This document shows positions 40,887 to 50,286 of a DNA stretch of 59,286 bases, piece by piece. This stretch comes from Pusillimonas sp044464525 (GTDB lineage: Bacteria > Pseudomonadota > Gammaproteobacteria > Burkholderiales > Burkholderiaceae_B): NCBI RefSeq assembly GCF_044464525.1, contig NZ_JBIQLE010000021.1, positions 1-59,286 on the forward strand. Reading direction: 5' to 3'. The notes below the pieces were generated by a model. The model was not told the origin of the DNA, did no database searches, and was given only the letters and a program-made list of their open reading frames with translations. The position numbers and the translations under genes are program-made. Numbering within the stretch: position 1 is the stretch's first letter; every line of letters begins with the position of its first letter.

Positions 40887-42143
40887 TCAGGCCTTGGGCT
40901 TAAGCCGGGAAGGATCAAAGCCGGCCGCGCGTTTGTAGCGCATGGCCATTTCTTCCAGCACCTGTTGCGGGATGACGTCATTGATGTGCGCAAAGCCTTT
41001 CGGCGCCCGCTCGTGCGCCATCTGCATTACCTGCTCGGGCCCGTTCAGGCGGTTGCGCAAGATGATGCCGGTGGTCGCCGGCAGGCGCTCGGCCTCATAT
41101 TCCTTGAGCGCCGCTTCAGTATCGCGGTGGTGTTTCTGAACGGTTTCCAACAGCCGGTCCGCCAGGCTGCGTGCGTCCAGGATGGCCTGCGCGGAACCAT
41201 TCGATCCGATGGGATAAAGAGGGTGGGCGGCATCACCCATTAGCGTGACTTTGCCGTGGGTCCAGCGCGGCAGGGGGTCTTTATCGACCAGGGGAAACTC
41301 ATAGATGGCTTGTGTGCCGTCGATGAGGGCGGGAATGTCGATCCACGGCCATTTCCAGCTTTGGAATGGGGCAGCGAATACGGATTTATCCACGACGCGG
41401 TTCCAGTCGGTATAAGATACTTCGCCTTCGGGAACGCTGAGCTCGGCGATCCAGTTGACGGCGGTCGTGCCGGCCGGCGCGGCCTCGTCCAAGATCGGGT
41501 ACGCCACGAATTTTTGGTCTTGGTGGCCGGCCATGAACATGGTGCGTCCATCCAGGTACGAGCGGGTATAGGTAACCGCGCGCCATAGTATGCGACCCGA
41601 GAAGCGAAACTCGTCGCGGTCGGGATAAAAGCCTTTACGCACGGCGGAATGGATGCCGTCGGCGCCGATCAGGACGTCGCCTTGAACTTTCGTAGGGGCG
41701 TCATTGTTCGAGCGATCGCGGAACAGGGCGGTGACGCCTTTGTCGTCCTGAGTCAGCGATTCGAACGCCATGCCGGTATGAAGCTTGTGGGCGCCCAGTC
41801 GCTCGCGCACTGCTTTGGCCAGAAGAAGCTGGAGCCGTCCGCGATGGATGGATAGTTGAGGTACGGGGTAGCCCGCCGCCAGTCCTCGGGCTTCTTCCCA
41901 GATGCTTTGGCCGAAGCGGTTGTAGTAGTGCAGCGCCGAGGTGGCTACGGAATTGGCCTGCAACGTCTCCAGCATTTCCACCTGTTGCATCTCTGCCGCG
42001 GCATGAGGCAGCAGGTTGATGCCCACTCCCAGCGGCTTCAGCTCCCGCACGCTTTCAAAAACCTCGCATTCTATGCCCCGCTTGTGCAGCATCAGGGCCA
42101 AAGTCAGCCCGCCGATGCCGGCGCCGACGATAATAGCTTTCAA
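40887..42143 (-). CDS. FAD-dependent monooxygenase, PhzS/salicylate-hydroxylase-like
   Basis: A 418-residue group A flavoprotein. The best start is TTG at 42143, six bases after GGGAG, giving (M)KAIIVGAGIGGLTLALMLHK; the longer ATG frame adds 33 residues with no family support. The second FAD motif is KVTLMGDAAHPLYPIGSNGS. The segment LGVGINLLPHA and the IHRGRLQ region place it by eye with the PhzS-like flavin-dependent oxidoreductases. Its substrate is unknown, and it stands alone, convergent with tatD. Confidence 0.85.
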   Translation of the reverse strand: MKAIIVGAGIGGLTLALMLHKRGIECEVFESVRELKPLGVGINLLPHAAAEMQQVEMLETLQANSVATSALHYYNRFGQSIWEEARGLAAGYPVPQLSIHRGRLQLLLAKAVRERLGAHKLHTGMAFESLTQDDKGVTALFRDRSNNDAPTKVQGDVLIGADGIHSAVRKGFYPDRDEFRFSGRILWRAVTYTRSYLDGRTMFMAGHQDQKFVAYPILDEAAPAGTTAVNWIAELSVPEGEVSYTDWNRVVDKSVFAAPFQSWKWPWIDIPALIDGTQAIYEFPLVDKDPLPRWTHGKVTLMGDAAHPLYPIGSNGSAQAILDARSLADRLLETVQKHHRDTEAALKEYEAERLPATTGIILRNRLNGPEQVMQMAHERAPKGFAHINDVIPQQVLEEMAMRYKRAAGFDPSRLKPKA

Positions 42144-42336
42144 GTTCTTCTCCCGGAAATGTGGCGCAAATAATAACAAAAATGCCGTTTTGGCTGTGTA
42201 TTCGGACGCGGCGTTGCCGGAATGCCGTCCATGGCCGGGCACGGGCCGCGTTTATACGCATAAGCCGAGGGGATGTATTTATCTCTTTGACGGCGTCGGC
42301 TTGCTGTAACCGTCCTACCATGGCTGGTCTCTGTAC

Positions 42337-42352
42337 GCCGGCATTCGCCGGC
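42337..42352. repeat. Short REP-like palindrome
   Basis: GCCGGC, ATTC, GCCGGC forms a compact hairpin within the 274-bp region between the flavoprotein gene and comEC. The read-out CCGGCGAATGCCGGCGTAC on the minus strand resembles the GC-clamp repeats scattered through intergenic DNA of many betaproteobacteria. Only one copy was noticed in this window. Confidence 0.4.
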
Positions 42353-42417
42353 ACACGAAAGGGCGGCCGCATGGGCATGCATAAGTCGGTTCATCTGTGT
42401 GGCTGCGGGAATGGGAA

Positions 42418-44901
42418 ATGGTCGGGCGCTTGAGCATTATTGCGGCCCTTGCAGGGGCGGCCCTGGTGCACGTGCTGCCGCGCTTGCCGGAACCCTTTGA
42501 ATGGATCTGTCTGTCGGGCGGTTTGCTATTTTTTTCGACAGCGGTTGTGGTGCCATGGAAGAGAGTCCGGGGCATCTACGGACGCCGCTTGAAATGGCTG
42601 GCTCCACTGTGGGCCTTCGTATTGGGCCTGGCCTGGGTCTCGTTTCATATGCACCAGAGGCTGGCCGACTCGCTAAGCCCCACGGACGAGGATCAGGTTT
42701 CGCGGGTGGTGCTGCGTATCGAAACGCTGCCGCGCGTGCTGCCCGATAGCCGGCGGTTTGAGGCGCAAGTGCTTGAATCCCTACCTCCGGGCATTCCTCG
42801 TCATATCCAGGTTTCGTGGCATGGTGCTGATTACGCGGGCCCATACGCGCGCAAGCAGCCTGGCGCCGGCCACCCGTTTCCCGACCTGGTGCCAGGGCAG
42901 GTATGGCGCATGTCGCTCAATCTTCGTACTCCGCACGGGTTGAGCAACCCTCATGGTTTTGACTATGAAGGCCACGTGTTGGCCACGGGCGTGCGCGCCG
43001 TGGGCAGTGTGCGCGGCACGCCCCGCTATCTGTACGATGAACCGTGGGCGAGTTTATCGGTGGTCGCGGAACGTGCCCGTCACCGCGTGCGCGAGGCCAT
43101 GGCGCCATACTTGGCCGACCTGCGGTACGGACCGGTTTTGCTGGCGCTCACAATTGGAGACCAGGCGGGGGTGGCGCCCGAAGACTGGCTTACATTCAAC
43201 CGCACGTCAATTACCCATCTTATTTCCATCAGTGGCAGCCATATCACCATGATTGCGGCCATTGGCGGATTGCTGTGCTTATGGCTTTGGAGGCGTCTGG
43301 CTTGGCTTGGCAGGCCGCTGGCCGAGCGTGTGCCGGCCCAGGTGGCAGCCTGTCTGGCTGCTTTGGCAGTGGCCTGGGTGTATTGCCTGTTGGCCGGCTG
43401 GGGCGTGCCGGCCAGACGAACCTTTCTGATGTTGAGCGTCTTGGCGGCGGCCCATCTTTTGCGCCTGCCCCTCGGGCCTTGGCGGGTGTTGTTGCTGGCT
43501 GCCGCCGCAGTGGTGGCAATGGACCCCTGGGCATTGACGGCCAGCGGGTTCTGGCTGTCGTTCGGGGCGGTGGCTGTGCTGCTGACCAGCGGCCGTTGGT
43601 TGGGGGCGTCTGTTCATGAGGCGACAAAGCAACGACGTCTGTGGGACTGGCTTCTGGCTGCGTGCAAATTGCAGCTGACCGTGACGGCCGGCTTGATGCC
43701 GGTGCTGGCCTTGTTGTTCAACGAAATTTCAATTGTTTCGCCGCTGGCGAACGCTTATGCCATTCCGATCATCAGCCTTGTCGTGACGCCGCTTTCGCTG
43801 CTTCTGGCCTTGGCGTCGATGGTTCCGGCGTTGGGCTGGGCGGCTCATGGCTTGACGTGGCTTGCTCATGAGCCCTTACGGCTGATGATGTTGCCCACGC
43901 AGTGGCTGGCCCAGAACGACGCGGCCAGCCTGGACGCGCCCGCGGCTCCTGCCTGGGCGATTGTGTTGGCGTTGGCCGGCCTGGCGGCTGCGCTCATGCC
44001 TCGCGGCTTGCCCTTGCGGGCGGCGGGGTGGATGTTGATGCTGCCGGCGCTGCTGTGGCGCCCCGAGCGTCCGCCCGATGGGGCTTGGGATATGGTGGCG
44101 CTGGACGTGGGCCAGGGTTCCGCCGTGGTGGTGCTCACCGCCAATCATGCCTTGCTGTTTGACACGGGCATCCGTCATGGGCCCGACTCCGATGCCGCCT
44201 CGCGCAGCGTAGTGCCATTTTTGCGCGCCAAAGGTGTGAGCCGGCTCGATGTACTGGTTGTGTCCCATGCCGATCTGGATCATGTGGGCGGTATGCGCAG
44301 CGTGCTGGCTGCCAGGCCGGTGAACCAATCCTACAGTCCGTTTGATGTCGTGGCTTACTTGAAACGCGAGGCCGCTTTGCTGGGTGTTCCCACGCAGTTG
44401 CCCTCGTTGCCGCAAGCCACGTCGCGCTGCCGGGAGGGCGTCTCCTGGCAGGTGGATGGCGTGCAGTTCGATTTCCTGTGGCCGCTGGCGTCTGCGCCGG
44501 AGGTCGGTTCGAAAAGCAGTTCACGGATACGCAATGCGCAAAGTTGTGTCCTGCGTATCCGGGGCCGCTATCACTATGCGCTATTGACCGGCGACATCGG
44601 CCAAGCCCAAGAGATCGAGATCGTCGCGCGCGACGTCGGCCCCATTGACGTGCTGCTGGCGGCTCATCACGGTTCACGCAGCTCGTCCAGTGCCGAATTG
44701 GTTGCGCATGCCGGGCCGGCACATGTAATTGCCCAGGCGGGGCGCTGGAATCGCTACGGCCATCCGCACCCGGTGGTGCAGCGTCGTTGGGAGCGTGCGG
44801 GCGCACAATTCTGGAGGACCGACCTGCACGGCGCGATAACGGTTCGATCCCGCGCCGAAGGGCTCATGGTGGAGCCTCATCGCGATGCCGGCGGCCTATG
44901 A
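42418..44901 (+). CDS. comEC: DNA internalisation / competence protein ComEC (Rec2)
   Basis: Inner-membrane channel and nuclease-like protein for uptake of transforming DNA. It has about 827 residues; the ATG at 42418 has GGGA upstream, while a GTG at 42397 would add seven. The layout is standard: N-terminal membrane helices and an OB-like domain (about 70-200), a multi-helix competence domain (about 225-500, with LISISGSHITMIAAIGG), then a metallo-beta-lactamase-like domain with DVGQGSAVVV, VSHADLDHVGG and AAHHGSRSSSS. It seems intact. Confidence 0.93.
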   Translation: MVGRLSIIAALAGAALVHVLPRLPEPFEWICLSGGLLFFSTAVVVPWKRVRGIYGRRLKWLAPLWAFVLGLAWVSFHMHQRLADSLSPTDEDQVSRVVLRIETLPRVLPDSRRFEAQVLESLPPGIPRHIQVSWHGADYAGPYARKQPGAGHPFPDLVPGQVWRMSLNLRTPHGLSNPHGFDYEGHVLATGVRAVGSVRGTPRYLYDEPWASLSVVAERARHRVREAMAPYLADLRYGPVLLALTIGDQAGVAPEDWLTFNRTSITHLISISGSHITMIAAIGGLLCLWLWRRLAWLGRPLAERVPAQVAACLAALAVAWVYCLLAGWGVPARRTFLMLSVLAAAHLLRLPLGPWRVLLLAAAAVVAMDPWALTASGFWLSFGAVAVLLTSGRWLGASVHEATKQRRLWDWLLAACKLQLTVTAGLMPVLALLFNEISIVSPLANAYAIPIISLVVTPLSLLLALASMVPALGWAAHGLTWLAHEPLRLMMLPTQWLAQNDAASLDAPAAPAWAIVLALAGLAAALMPRGLPLRAAGWMLMLPALLWRPERPPDGAWDMVALDVGQGSAVVVLTANHALLFDTGIRHGPDSDAASRSVVPFLRAKGVSRLDVLVVSHADLDHVGGMRSVLAARPVNQSYSPFDVVAYLKREAALLGVPTQLPSLPQATSRCREGVSWQVDGVQFDFLWPLASAPEVGSKSSSRIRNAQSCVLRIRGRYHYALLTGDIGQAQEIEIVARDVGPIDVLLAAHHGSRSSSSAELVAHAGPAHVIAQAGRWNRYGHPHPVVQRRWERAGAQFWRTDLHGAITVRSRAEGLMVEPHRDAGGL

Positions 44902-45016
44902 CGACGAAATCGGTTACTATTTTTCGGGCTTGCAGAGCTCGTCTCGGCTGCGTGAATAAGCCGTGCGCAGCTTGTCTGCGCACCGAATCCCCCGCTGTTC
45001 CCGTCTAGGATTTGCC

Positions 45017-45943
45017 ATGTCTGAACCCCGCCTCGAATACGTAAGTTGCGCCGGCCCATCGGGCATCCACCGCATGGCGTATTGGGAATGGGGTAGCCCG
45101 AGCAGTGACAAGACCCTGGTGTGCGTGCACGGCCTGACCCGCTGTGGCCGGGATTTCGACGAACTGGCTCAGAGGCTTGCTTCAAGATACCGGGTCGTGG
45201 CCCCGGACATCGTCGGGCGGGGGCGTTCCGACTGGTTGGCGGACCCGGCCGGGTATACGGTGCCGCAATATATTTCCGATATTCTCACGTTGATCGCCCG
45301 GCTCGACGTGGATGAAGTCGACTGGCTGGGCACCTCAATGGGAGGGCTGATCGGTCTGGGCCTTGCCGGGGCCCTGGCCGCATCTTCTCTTCAACGGCCG
45401 CAGCGCGGAAACTTCGGGTTGCCGGCCGCCAGATCCCTTCGCTTGGGCAAGATGGCGCTGAACGACATTGGTCCACGTCTCGATCGGCAAGGCCTGGCGC
45501 GCATTGCCGCTTATGTGGGCAAAAACGTGTCCTTCGATACCTTCGACGAAGCGGTAGCCTATGTGCAGGGGGTTTCCCAAGGTTTTGGACCGCATACGCA
45601 AGAGCAATGGAATCGCCTGACTCGAGATGTGTTCAATCAGGAAAACGGCCGCTGGATCAGGCACTATGACCTTCGCCTTGCCGAGCCCATGGCGCTGCAG
45701 AACGAGGCGACGCTGGATGCGGCCGAACAGATGTTATGGTCGGCTTTTGAAAGCCTTGCCTCGCCCATCCTGGTATTGCGGGGCACTGAATCCGACGTCC
45801 TTACAGAAGACACGGCCCGCGAGATGTCGGCGCGCAATGCGCATACGCAACTGGTCGAGTTCGCCGGTGTCGGCCATGCCCCGACTTTACTGAGCGACGA
45901 ACAGATTCAGCCGATAAAACACTTTTTCCTCGGCTCGGATTGA
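45017..45943 (+). CDS. Alpha/beta hydrolase
   Basis: A 308-residue hydrolase with LVCVHGLTRCGRDFDELA, nucleophile elbow LGTSMGGLIG (serine at about residue 110) and a C-terminal histidine in FAGVGHAPTLL. By eye a segment of about 14 residues (SLQRPQRGNFGLPAARSL) is inserted between the elbow and the NDIGPRLD motif, relative to close family patterns. The substrate is unknown. It stands between comEC and a PHP-phosphatase gene on the same strand. Confidence 0.85.
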   Translation: MSEPRLEYVSCAGPSGIHRMAYWEWGSPSSDKTLVCVHGLTRCGRDFDELAQRLASRYRVVAPDIVGRGRSDWLADPAGYTVPQYISDILTLIARLDVDEVDWLGTSMGGLIGLGLAGALAASSLQRPQRGNFGLPAARSLRLGKMALNDIGPRLDRQGLARIAAYVGKNVSFDTFDEAVAYVQGVSQGFGPHTQEQWNRLTRDVFNQENGRWIRHYDLRLAEPMALQNEATLDAAEQMLWSAFESLASPILVLRGTESDVLTEDTAREMSARNAHTQLVEFAGVGHAPTLLSDEQIQPIKHFFLGSD

Positions 45944-45991
45944 CCCTGTCCGGCCCGATGCGGTGGCGGCTCCTGGCGCCGGCCCGGTACA

Positions 45992-46849
45992 ATGGATCAG
46001 ATGAGTTCAACCATTTCCCTTAACGCCGACCTGCATTGCCACTCGCTGATTTCCGACGGGGTGCTGACGCCGTCGGCGCTTGCGCGGCGCGCGGCCGAAG
46101 GCGGGGTGCAGTTGTGGTCTTTAACCGATCATGACGAGCTTTCCGGCTTGGCAGAGGCTCAGGCGGCATGTCGTGAGCTTGATCTGCCTTTTGTGCCCGG
46201 CGTCGAGATCTCAGCCACGTGGGCCAAGCGGACGGTTCATATCGTTGGTCTCAATATCGACCCAACTTACGTGCCTCTTGAGCAAGGCCTGACTTCCATT
46301 CGGGCCGGCCGGGTCGAGCGCGCCCGCCACATTGGCGAACGGCTCGAAGGCATGGGTGTGCCAGACAGCTACGAAGGCGCCTTGCGCTACGCATCTAATC
46401 CGCAATTGCTAAGTCGTACGCATTTTGCTCGTTTTTTGCTCGAACAGGGCTATTGCAAGACGATGCAAGAGGTCTTTGACCGCTATTTGGGCGAGGGACG
46501 ATCAGGCAACGTGCGCGTTGACTGGGCCAGGCTCGAGGACGCCGTGCAATGGATAGTGGGCGCCGGCGGCCGAGCCGTAATTGCCCACCCGGGGCGCTAT
46601 ACCTATGACTCCACCCAGTTGGATGCTTTTTTTGACGTGTTCAAGCAGTTGGGTGGTGAAGGCATCGAGGTAATCACGGGAAGCCACCGGCCCGAGCAAT
46701 ACCAGGAATACGCAGAGGTGGCGCGCCGTTATGGTTTTCTCGCTTCGCGTGGATCAGATTTTCATGCACCTAGTGAAAGCCATGTCGATCTGGGCTCTTT
46801 GCCCAACTTGCCCACGGGCCTCAAGCCCGTGTGGCACGATTGGCTTTAG
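45992..46849 (+). CDS. PHP-domain phosphatase (3',5'-nucleoside bisphosphate phosphatase / RNase AM-like)
   Basis: A 285-residue metal hydrolase with DLHCHSLISDG, SLTDHDELSG, VIAHPGRYTYD and SRGSDFHAP, the metal ligands of the PHP fold. The length and the LSRTHFARFLLEQG stretch match the YciV/TrpH group, whose E. coli member removes 5' nucleotides from RNA and hydrolyses 3',5'-bisphosphates. ATG 46001 is an alternative start. Its stop overlaps the convergent membrane-protein gene by four bases. Confidence 0.88.
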   Translation: MDQMSSTISLNADLHCHSLISDGVLTPSALARRAAEGGVQLWSLTDHDELSGLAEAQAACRELDLPFVPGVEISATWAKRTVHIVGLNIDPTYVPLEQGLTSIRAGRVERARHIGERLEGMGVPDSYEGALRYASNPQLLSRTHFARFLLEQGYCKTMQEVFDRYLGEGRSGNVRVDWARLEDAVQWIVGAGGRAVIAHPGRYTYDSTQLDAFFDVFKQLGGEGIEVITGSHRPEQYQEYAEVARRYGFLASRGSDFHAPSESHVDLGSLPNLPTGLKPVWHDWL

Positions 46850-47655
46850 GCGTCACTGTCGTCGGCGGTGCCGGCCCCGTCGCCGGCCGAAGTGGCGTAA
46901 TTGACGCCGAAGACGCTCATGTAAGTCGGGTAGAAGCTACAGTACAGGATGGCCGCCACAATAATGTTGACCGGCATCAGAACCAGTTGCACCATGCCCG
47001 ACGGCAGCCCCACAGACGTTAATATGGTGCCGCAGAACTGCACAGCCATGAAAATGGCGCCCCAACTCAGGCCATACAGCAGGAAAGGCCATTTGTTGCG
47101 CCAACAGGCCACCATGGAATAAAACAGGGCCTGCACCAGTTTGATGCCGTGCCAGCCCGTCAGGGCCGGCGCGTGCCAGAACAGCGCCGAGATCATCACG
47201 TACAAGACGGCAAAGGTGATCAGCGGCCGAAGCAGGGCGTCGAACAAGACAGCCGGGTCTACATTGGCGCCATCGACGATCGCCGCTGTAAGTTGCCCAA
47301 GGAATGGCAGGGTCGCAGCAAAGCCGGCCAACATGCAACATGCCAGGTACGCCAGGCCCAGACGAAACAAGCGGCGCCGCACATCTTTGTCGCGTAGCGG
47401 CTCGAGCCACATGCCGGGCATCATTTGCCGGCCGTTCGAGATATGGCGGCAGGCGCACAGGGTGATGAAGGTAAGGACGGGTGTGGCGGCGATCAGCAGC
47501 ATTTGTCCCAGAATGGGTATCACCGACGAGATCGTGATGAACAGGCTGGTCAGCAAGCCCCAGAAGAACATGGCAAGGGGTTGGCGCCTGAATATCCGGC
47601 CTCCTTCCTGTATCCATGACCAGCCGGCACGAAAGGGCAGTTTGGCAGCTTGCAT
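46846..47655 (-). CDS. BPSS1780-family membrane protein
   Basis: A 269-residue integral membrane protein with about six hydrophobic segments. GWSWIQEGGRIFRRQPLAMFF at the start is typical of the uncharacterised BPSS1780 family of Burkholderiales. The C-terminus is acidic (GDGAGTADDSDA). It lies 42 bp after thrB on the same strand and is probably in that operon. No function is known. Confidence 0.8.
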   Translation of the reverse strand: MQAAKLPFRAGWSWIQEGGRIFRRQPLAMFFWGLLTSLFITISSVIPILGQMLLIAATPVLTFITLCACRHISNGRQMMPGMWLEPLRDKDVRRRLFRLGLAYLACCMLAGFAATLPFLGQLTAAIVDGANVDPAVLFDALLRPLITFAVLYVMISALFWHAPALTGWHGIKLVQALFYSMVACWRNKWPFLLYGLSWGAIFMAVQFCGTILTSVGLPSGMVQLVLMPVNIIVAAILYCSFYPTYMSVFGVNYATSAGDGAGTADDSDA

Positions 47656-47697
47656 AATTTTCTTTTCAGCGTGAGCGGGCCGTGTTGTTGGCCGGCC

Positions 47698-48666
47698 CTA
47701 TGGCAAAACAGGGGCGGATACCAAGCGCCGCTGGCGCAGCACTCGTTCAAAATGCCTTGGATCATGCGGCTTGAGAGTCTGCGCGGGGCGCGGCAGGAAA
47801 TAATCGAACAGCCTTGATGTCCAGAAGCGCAGTGCGGCGGCCTGCAACAATAGCGGCCATGCCTGACGTTCTGCGGCCGTGAACGGGCGTTCCTTGGCAT
47901 AGGCTTGCAGCCACGCCTGCACTTTTTCGTCAATGAAGGCGCCACTGTTGCGCTCGATGCACCAGTCGTTCACGCTTACCGCCACATCGAACAGCCAGGT
48001 GTCGCAACCCGCAAAGTAGAAGTCAATGAAGCCCCCCATGCGCGGTGTCTCGAAGGTGCCGTCAAATAACACGTTGTCCCGAAACAAGTCGCAGTGCGCC
48101 GGCCCGAATGGCAATTCGCGATATGTGTCGGACGCGGCAAAGACAGTTTGTTCTTCAAGCACCGTACTGATCAGCTGAGCTTGCGCCTCGTCAAGAAAGG
48201 GCAGCACCTTGGGAACGGTTTCGCGCCACCAGGCCAGGCCTCGCAGATTGGGTTGCCGCATGGAGAAGCTGCGGCCCGCCAAGTGGGTGCGTGCCAGGGT
48301 CGCGCCGGCCAGCGCGCAATGCATCGGACCCGGATCGGGCTCGTAGCCGCCTGAAAGCCGCGTGACAATGGCCGTGGGCTTGCCGTGCAAGAGTCCCAGG
48401 CGTTCGCCGTTTTTGCGCGTCTGGGGTTCGGGAACAGGAATGCCGTTGTGCGCCAAATGGTGCATCAATTCAATATAGAAAGGCAATTGTTCGTAGGTTA
48501 GCACCTCGAACAGTGTCAACACGTACTCACCCTGGGTGGTGGTGATGAAGTAGTTGGTGTTTTCGATGCCGGCGGTAATGCCCCGCAGAGAAACCAGTTC
48601 GCCCAGAGAGTAATGATTCAAAAGCTCGCGTGCGTCGTCGTCGCTGACAGGGGTAAAGACAGCCAT
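47698..48666 (-). CDS. thrB: Homoserine kinase (APH-kinase type)
   Basis: Phosphorylates homoserine on the way to threonine. The 322 residues start MAVFTPVSDDDARELLNHYS; the frame runs back to 48780, but the extra 38 residues have no family match. Kinase-fold motifs are PAHCDLFRDNVLFDG (catalytic loop) and GFIDFYFAGCDTWLFDVAV (metal-binding aspartate). This is the APH-like enzyme of Pseudomonas and Burkholderiales, not the GHMP type of E. coli. Confidence 0.93.
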   Translation of the reverse strand: MAVFTPVSDDDARELLNHYSLGELVSLRGITAGIENTNYFITTTQGEYVLTLFEVLTYEQLPFYIELMHHLAHNGIPVPEPQTRKNGERLGLLHGKPTAIVTRLSGGYEPDPGPMHCALAGATLARTHLAGRSFSMRQPNLRGLAWWRETVPKVLPFLDEAQAQLISTVLEEQTVFAASDTYRELPFGPAHCDLFRDNVLFDGTFETPRMGGFIDFYFAGCDTWLFDVAVSVNDWCIERNSGAFIDEKVQAWLQAYAKERPFTAAERQAWPLLLQAAALRFWTSRLFDYFLPRPAQTLKPHDPRHFERVLRQRRLVSAPVLP

Positions 48667-48812
48667 AGAAAAATAAGCAGACAATGAAAGGTGGCGCCGC
48701 AACATGCGGCAAAGCCGGATTGTAAAGCAGAGGGCCAAGGGGCGCGAACCGAGGCGGCGGGCTCGAGACGTTAAAATCATCGTTTACCCGCAACCAATCA
48801 CTATACCGTATC

Positions 48813-49805
48813 GTGAAATCCCCTATGCAAGCCGATTCCGGATGGCGCTTCTGCGTCGCCCCCATGATCGACGTCACGGATCGCCATTGCCGTTTCTTTC
48901 ACCGGCTCCTGGCCCCGCGCGCGCGCCTGTATACCGAGATGATCACGACCGGAGCACTGCTGCATGGCGATATTGCGCGCCATCTGGACTTCCATGAATC
49001 AGAGCAGCCGGTGGCCCTGCAATTGGGGGGAAGCGATCCCCAGGCACTGGCCGACAGCGCCAGGTTAGGCGAACAATGGGGATACGACGAAATCAACTTG
49101 AACTGCGGCTGCCCGTCTGACCGCGTTCAGCGCGGGGCCTTCGGCGCCTGCCTGATGGCCGACCCCGCGCTGGTGGCCGACTGCATCAAGGCCATGCAGG
49201 ACGCGGTGTCGATTCCGGTGACGGTCAAGCACCGGCTGGGGCTAGACTACGACGAATCCTATGGCTTCGTGCGCGACTTTGTCGGCGCCCTGCATCACGT
49301 GGGGTGCAAGGTGTTTGTCGTGCACGCCCGAAATGCGGTGCTCAAAGGCTTGTCGCCCAAAGATAACCGCCAGATACCCCCGTTGCGCTACGACGCAGTG
49401 CGCAGGCTGAAGGCCGATTTTCCTGACAGCACCATCGTGTTGAATGGCGGCGTGGCCGAAGCGGATGCGGCTTACCGCCATCTGGACGATTTTGACGGCG
49501 TGATGCTGGGGCGGGCGGCCTGGCACAATCCGGGGGTATTGTCCGAATTGTCGCGCCTGGTCGATCCGGATGTCCACTTGCCCGAACCAGGGCAAGTCGT
49601 GAATGCGATGGTCGATTACGCACAAGGGCAGGTAGGGCAAGGCGTACCATTGCGCATGGTGCTCAAACCCATGCTTGGCTGGATGTCCGGACGCCCCGGA
49701 TCACGCTATTGGCGACGCACGTTATCGGATGCCGGCTTGTTGAATGCGAACGACCCGGCGATGCTCGAGCGGGCTTGGAACGATCTGGTCTTGCGTGCCG
49801 AATGA
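48813..49805 (+). CDS. dusA: tRNA-dihydrouridine(20/20a) synthase DusA
   Basis: Reduces uridines of the tRNA D-loop using FMN and NADPH. The 330 residues begin with VAPMIDVTDRHCRFFHRLL, followed by LYTEMITTGALLHGD and the catalytic-cysteine segment LNCGCPSDRVQRGAFGACLM, all DusA features. The start is GTG at 48813 or ATG at 48825; neither has a strong ribosome-binding site. It is divergent from thrB. Confidence 0.93.
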   Translation: MKSPMQADSGWRFCVAPMIDVTDRHCRFFHRLLAPRARLYTEMITTGALLHGDIARHLDFHESEQPVALQLGGSDPQALADSARLGEQWGYDEINLNCGCPSDRVQRGAFGACLMADPALVADCIKAMQDAVSIPVTVKHRLGLDYDESYGFVRDFVGALHHVGCKVFVVHARNAVLKGLSPKDNRQIPPLRYDAVRRLKADFPDSTIVLNGGVAEADAAYRHLDDFDGVMLGRAAWHNPGVLSELSRLVDPDVHLPEPGQVVNAMVDYAQGQVGQGVPLRMVLKPMLGWMSGRPGSRYWRRTLSDAGLLNANDPAMLERAWNDLVLRAE

Positions 49806-49815
49806 AGAGCCTGTT

Positions 49816-50286
49816 TCAGCCGCCTTCTTCGACCTTGAGGGCCTCTCCGTCGCCGGGCCAATCGCGGATGTAGGCCTTGAGCATATTGTTTTCGAATTGC
49901 TGGGCCGCGACGATGGCCTGGGCCATGTCGTAAAAAGAGATGACGCCTTGCAAGACCGGCCCGTCCATGACCGGCATATAGCGCGCGTGCTTATCCAGCA
50001 TCAGGCGCTGCACTTCTTGAGCGCTGGTATTGGGCGTGACGCTGACTGGAGCGTCGTCCATGATGCTGCGTATGGTGTTGGTGCCGGTATCGCCGCCATT
50101 GGCGTGCAGATGGCGAATAATTTCGCGGAAGGTAAGCATGCCCACCAATTCACCGTGTTCCATGATGACCAGAGAGCCGATGTCTTGTTCGCTCATGGTT
50201 TCGAGCGCCTTGGTAATGGGCATGTCAGGGGTGGCGGTGTAAAGGGTGTGCCCCTTGACTCGCAGTATCTCACTGACTTTCAACAT
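49816..50286 (-). CDS. CBS-domain pair protein
   Basis: A 156-residue protein made of two CBS domains (about 1-65 and 75-140), with typical stretches SEQDIGSLVIMEHGELVGML and DKHARYMPVMDGPVLQGVIS. CBS pairs bind adenosine nucleotides and regulate partners. Its start lies 17 bp inside the end of the YihY-type gene, so it is translated with that membrane protein and may sense nucleotides for it. It is convergent with dusA, 10 bp away. Confidence 0.88.
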   Translation of the reverse strand: MLKVSEILRVKGHTLYTATPDMPITKALETMSEQDIGSLVIMEHGELVGMLTFREIIRHLHANGGDTGTNTIRSIMDDAPVSVTPNTSAQEVQRLMLDKHARYMPVMDGPVLQGVISFYDMAQAIVAAQQFENNMLKAYIRDWPGDGEALKVEEGG

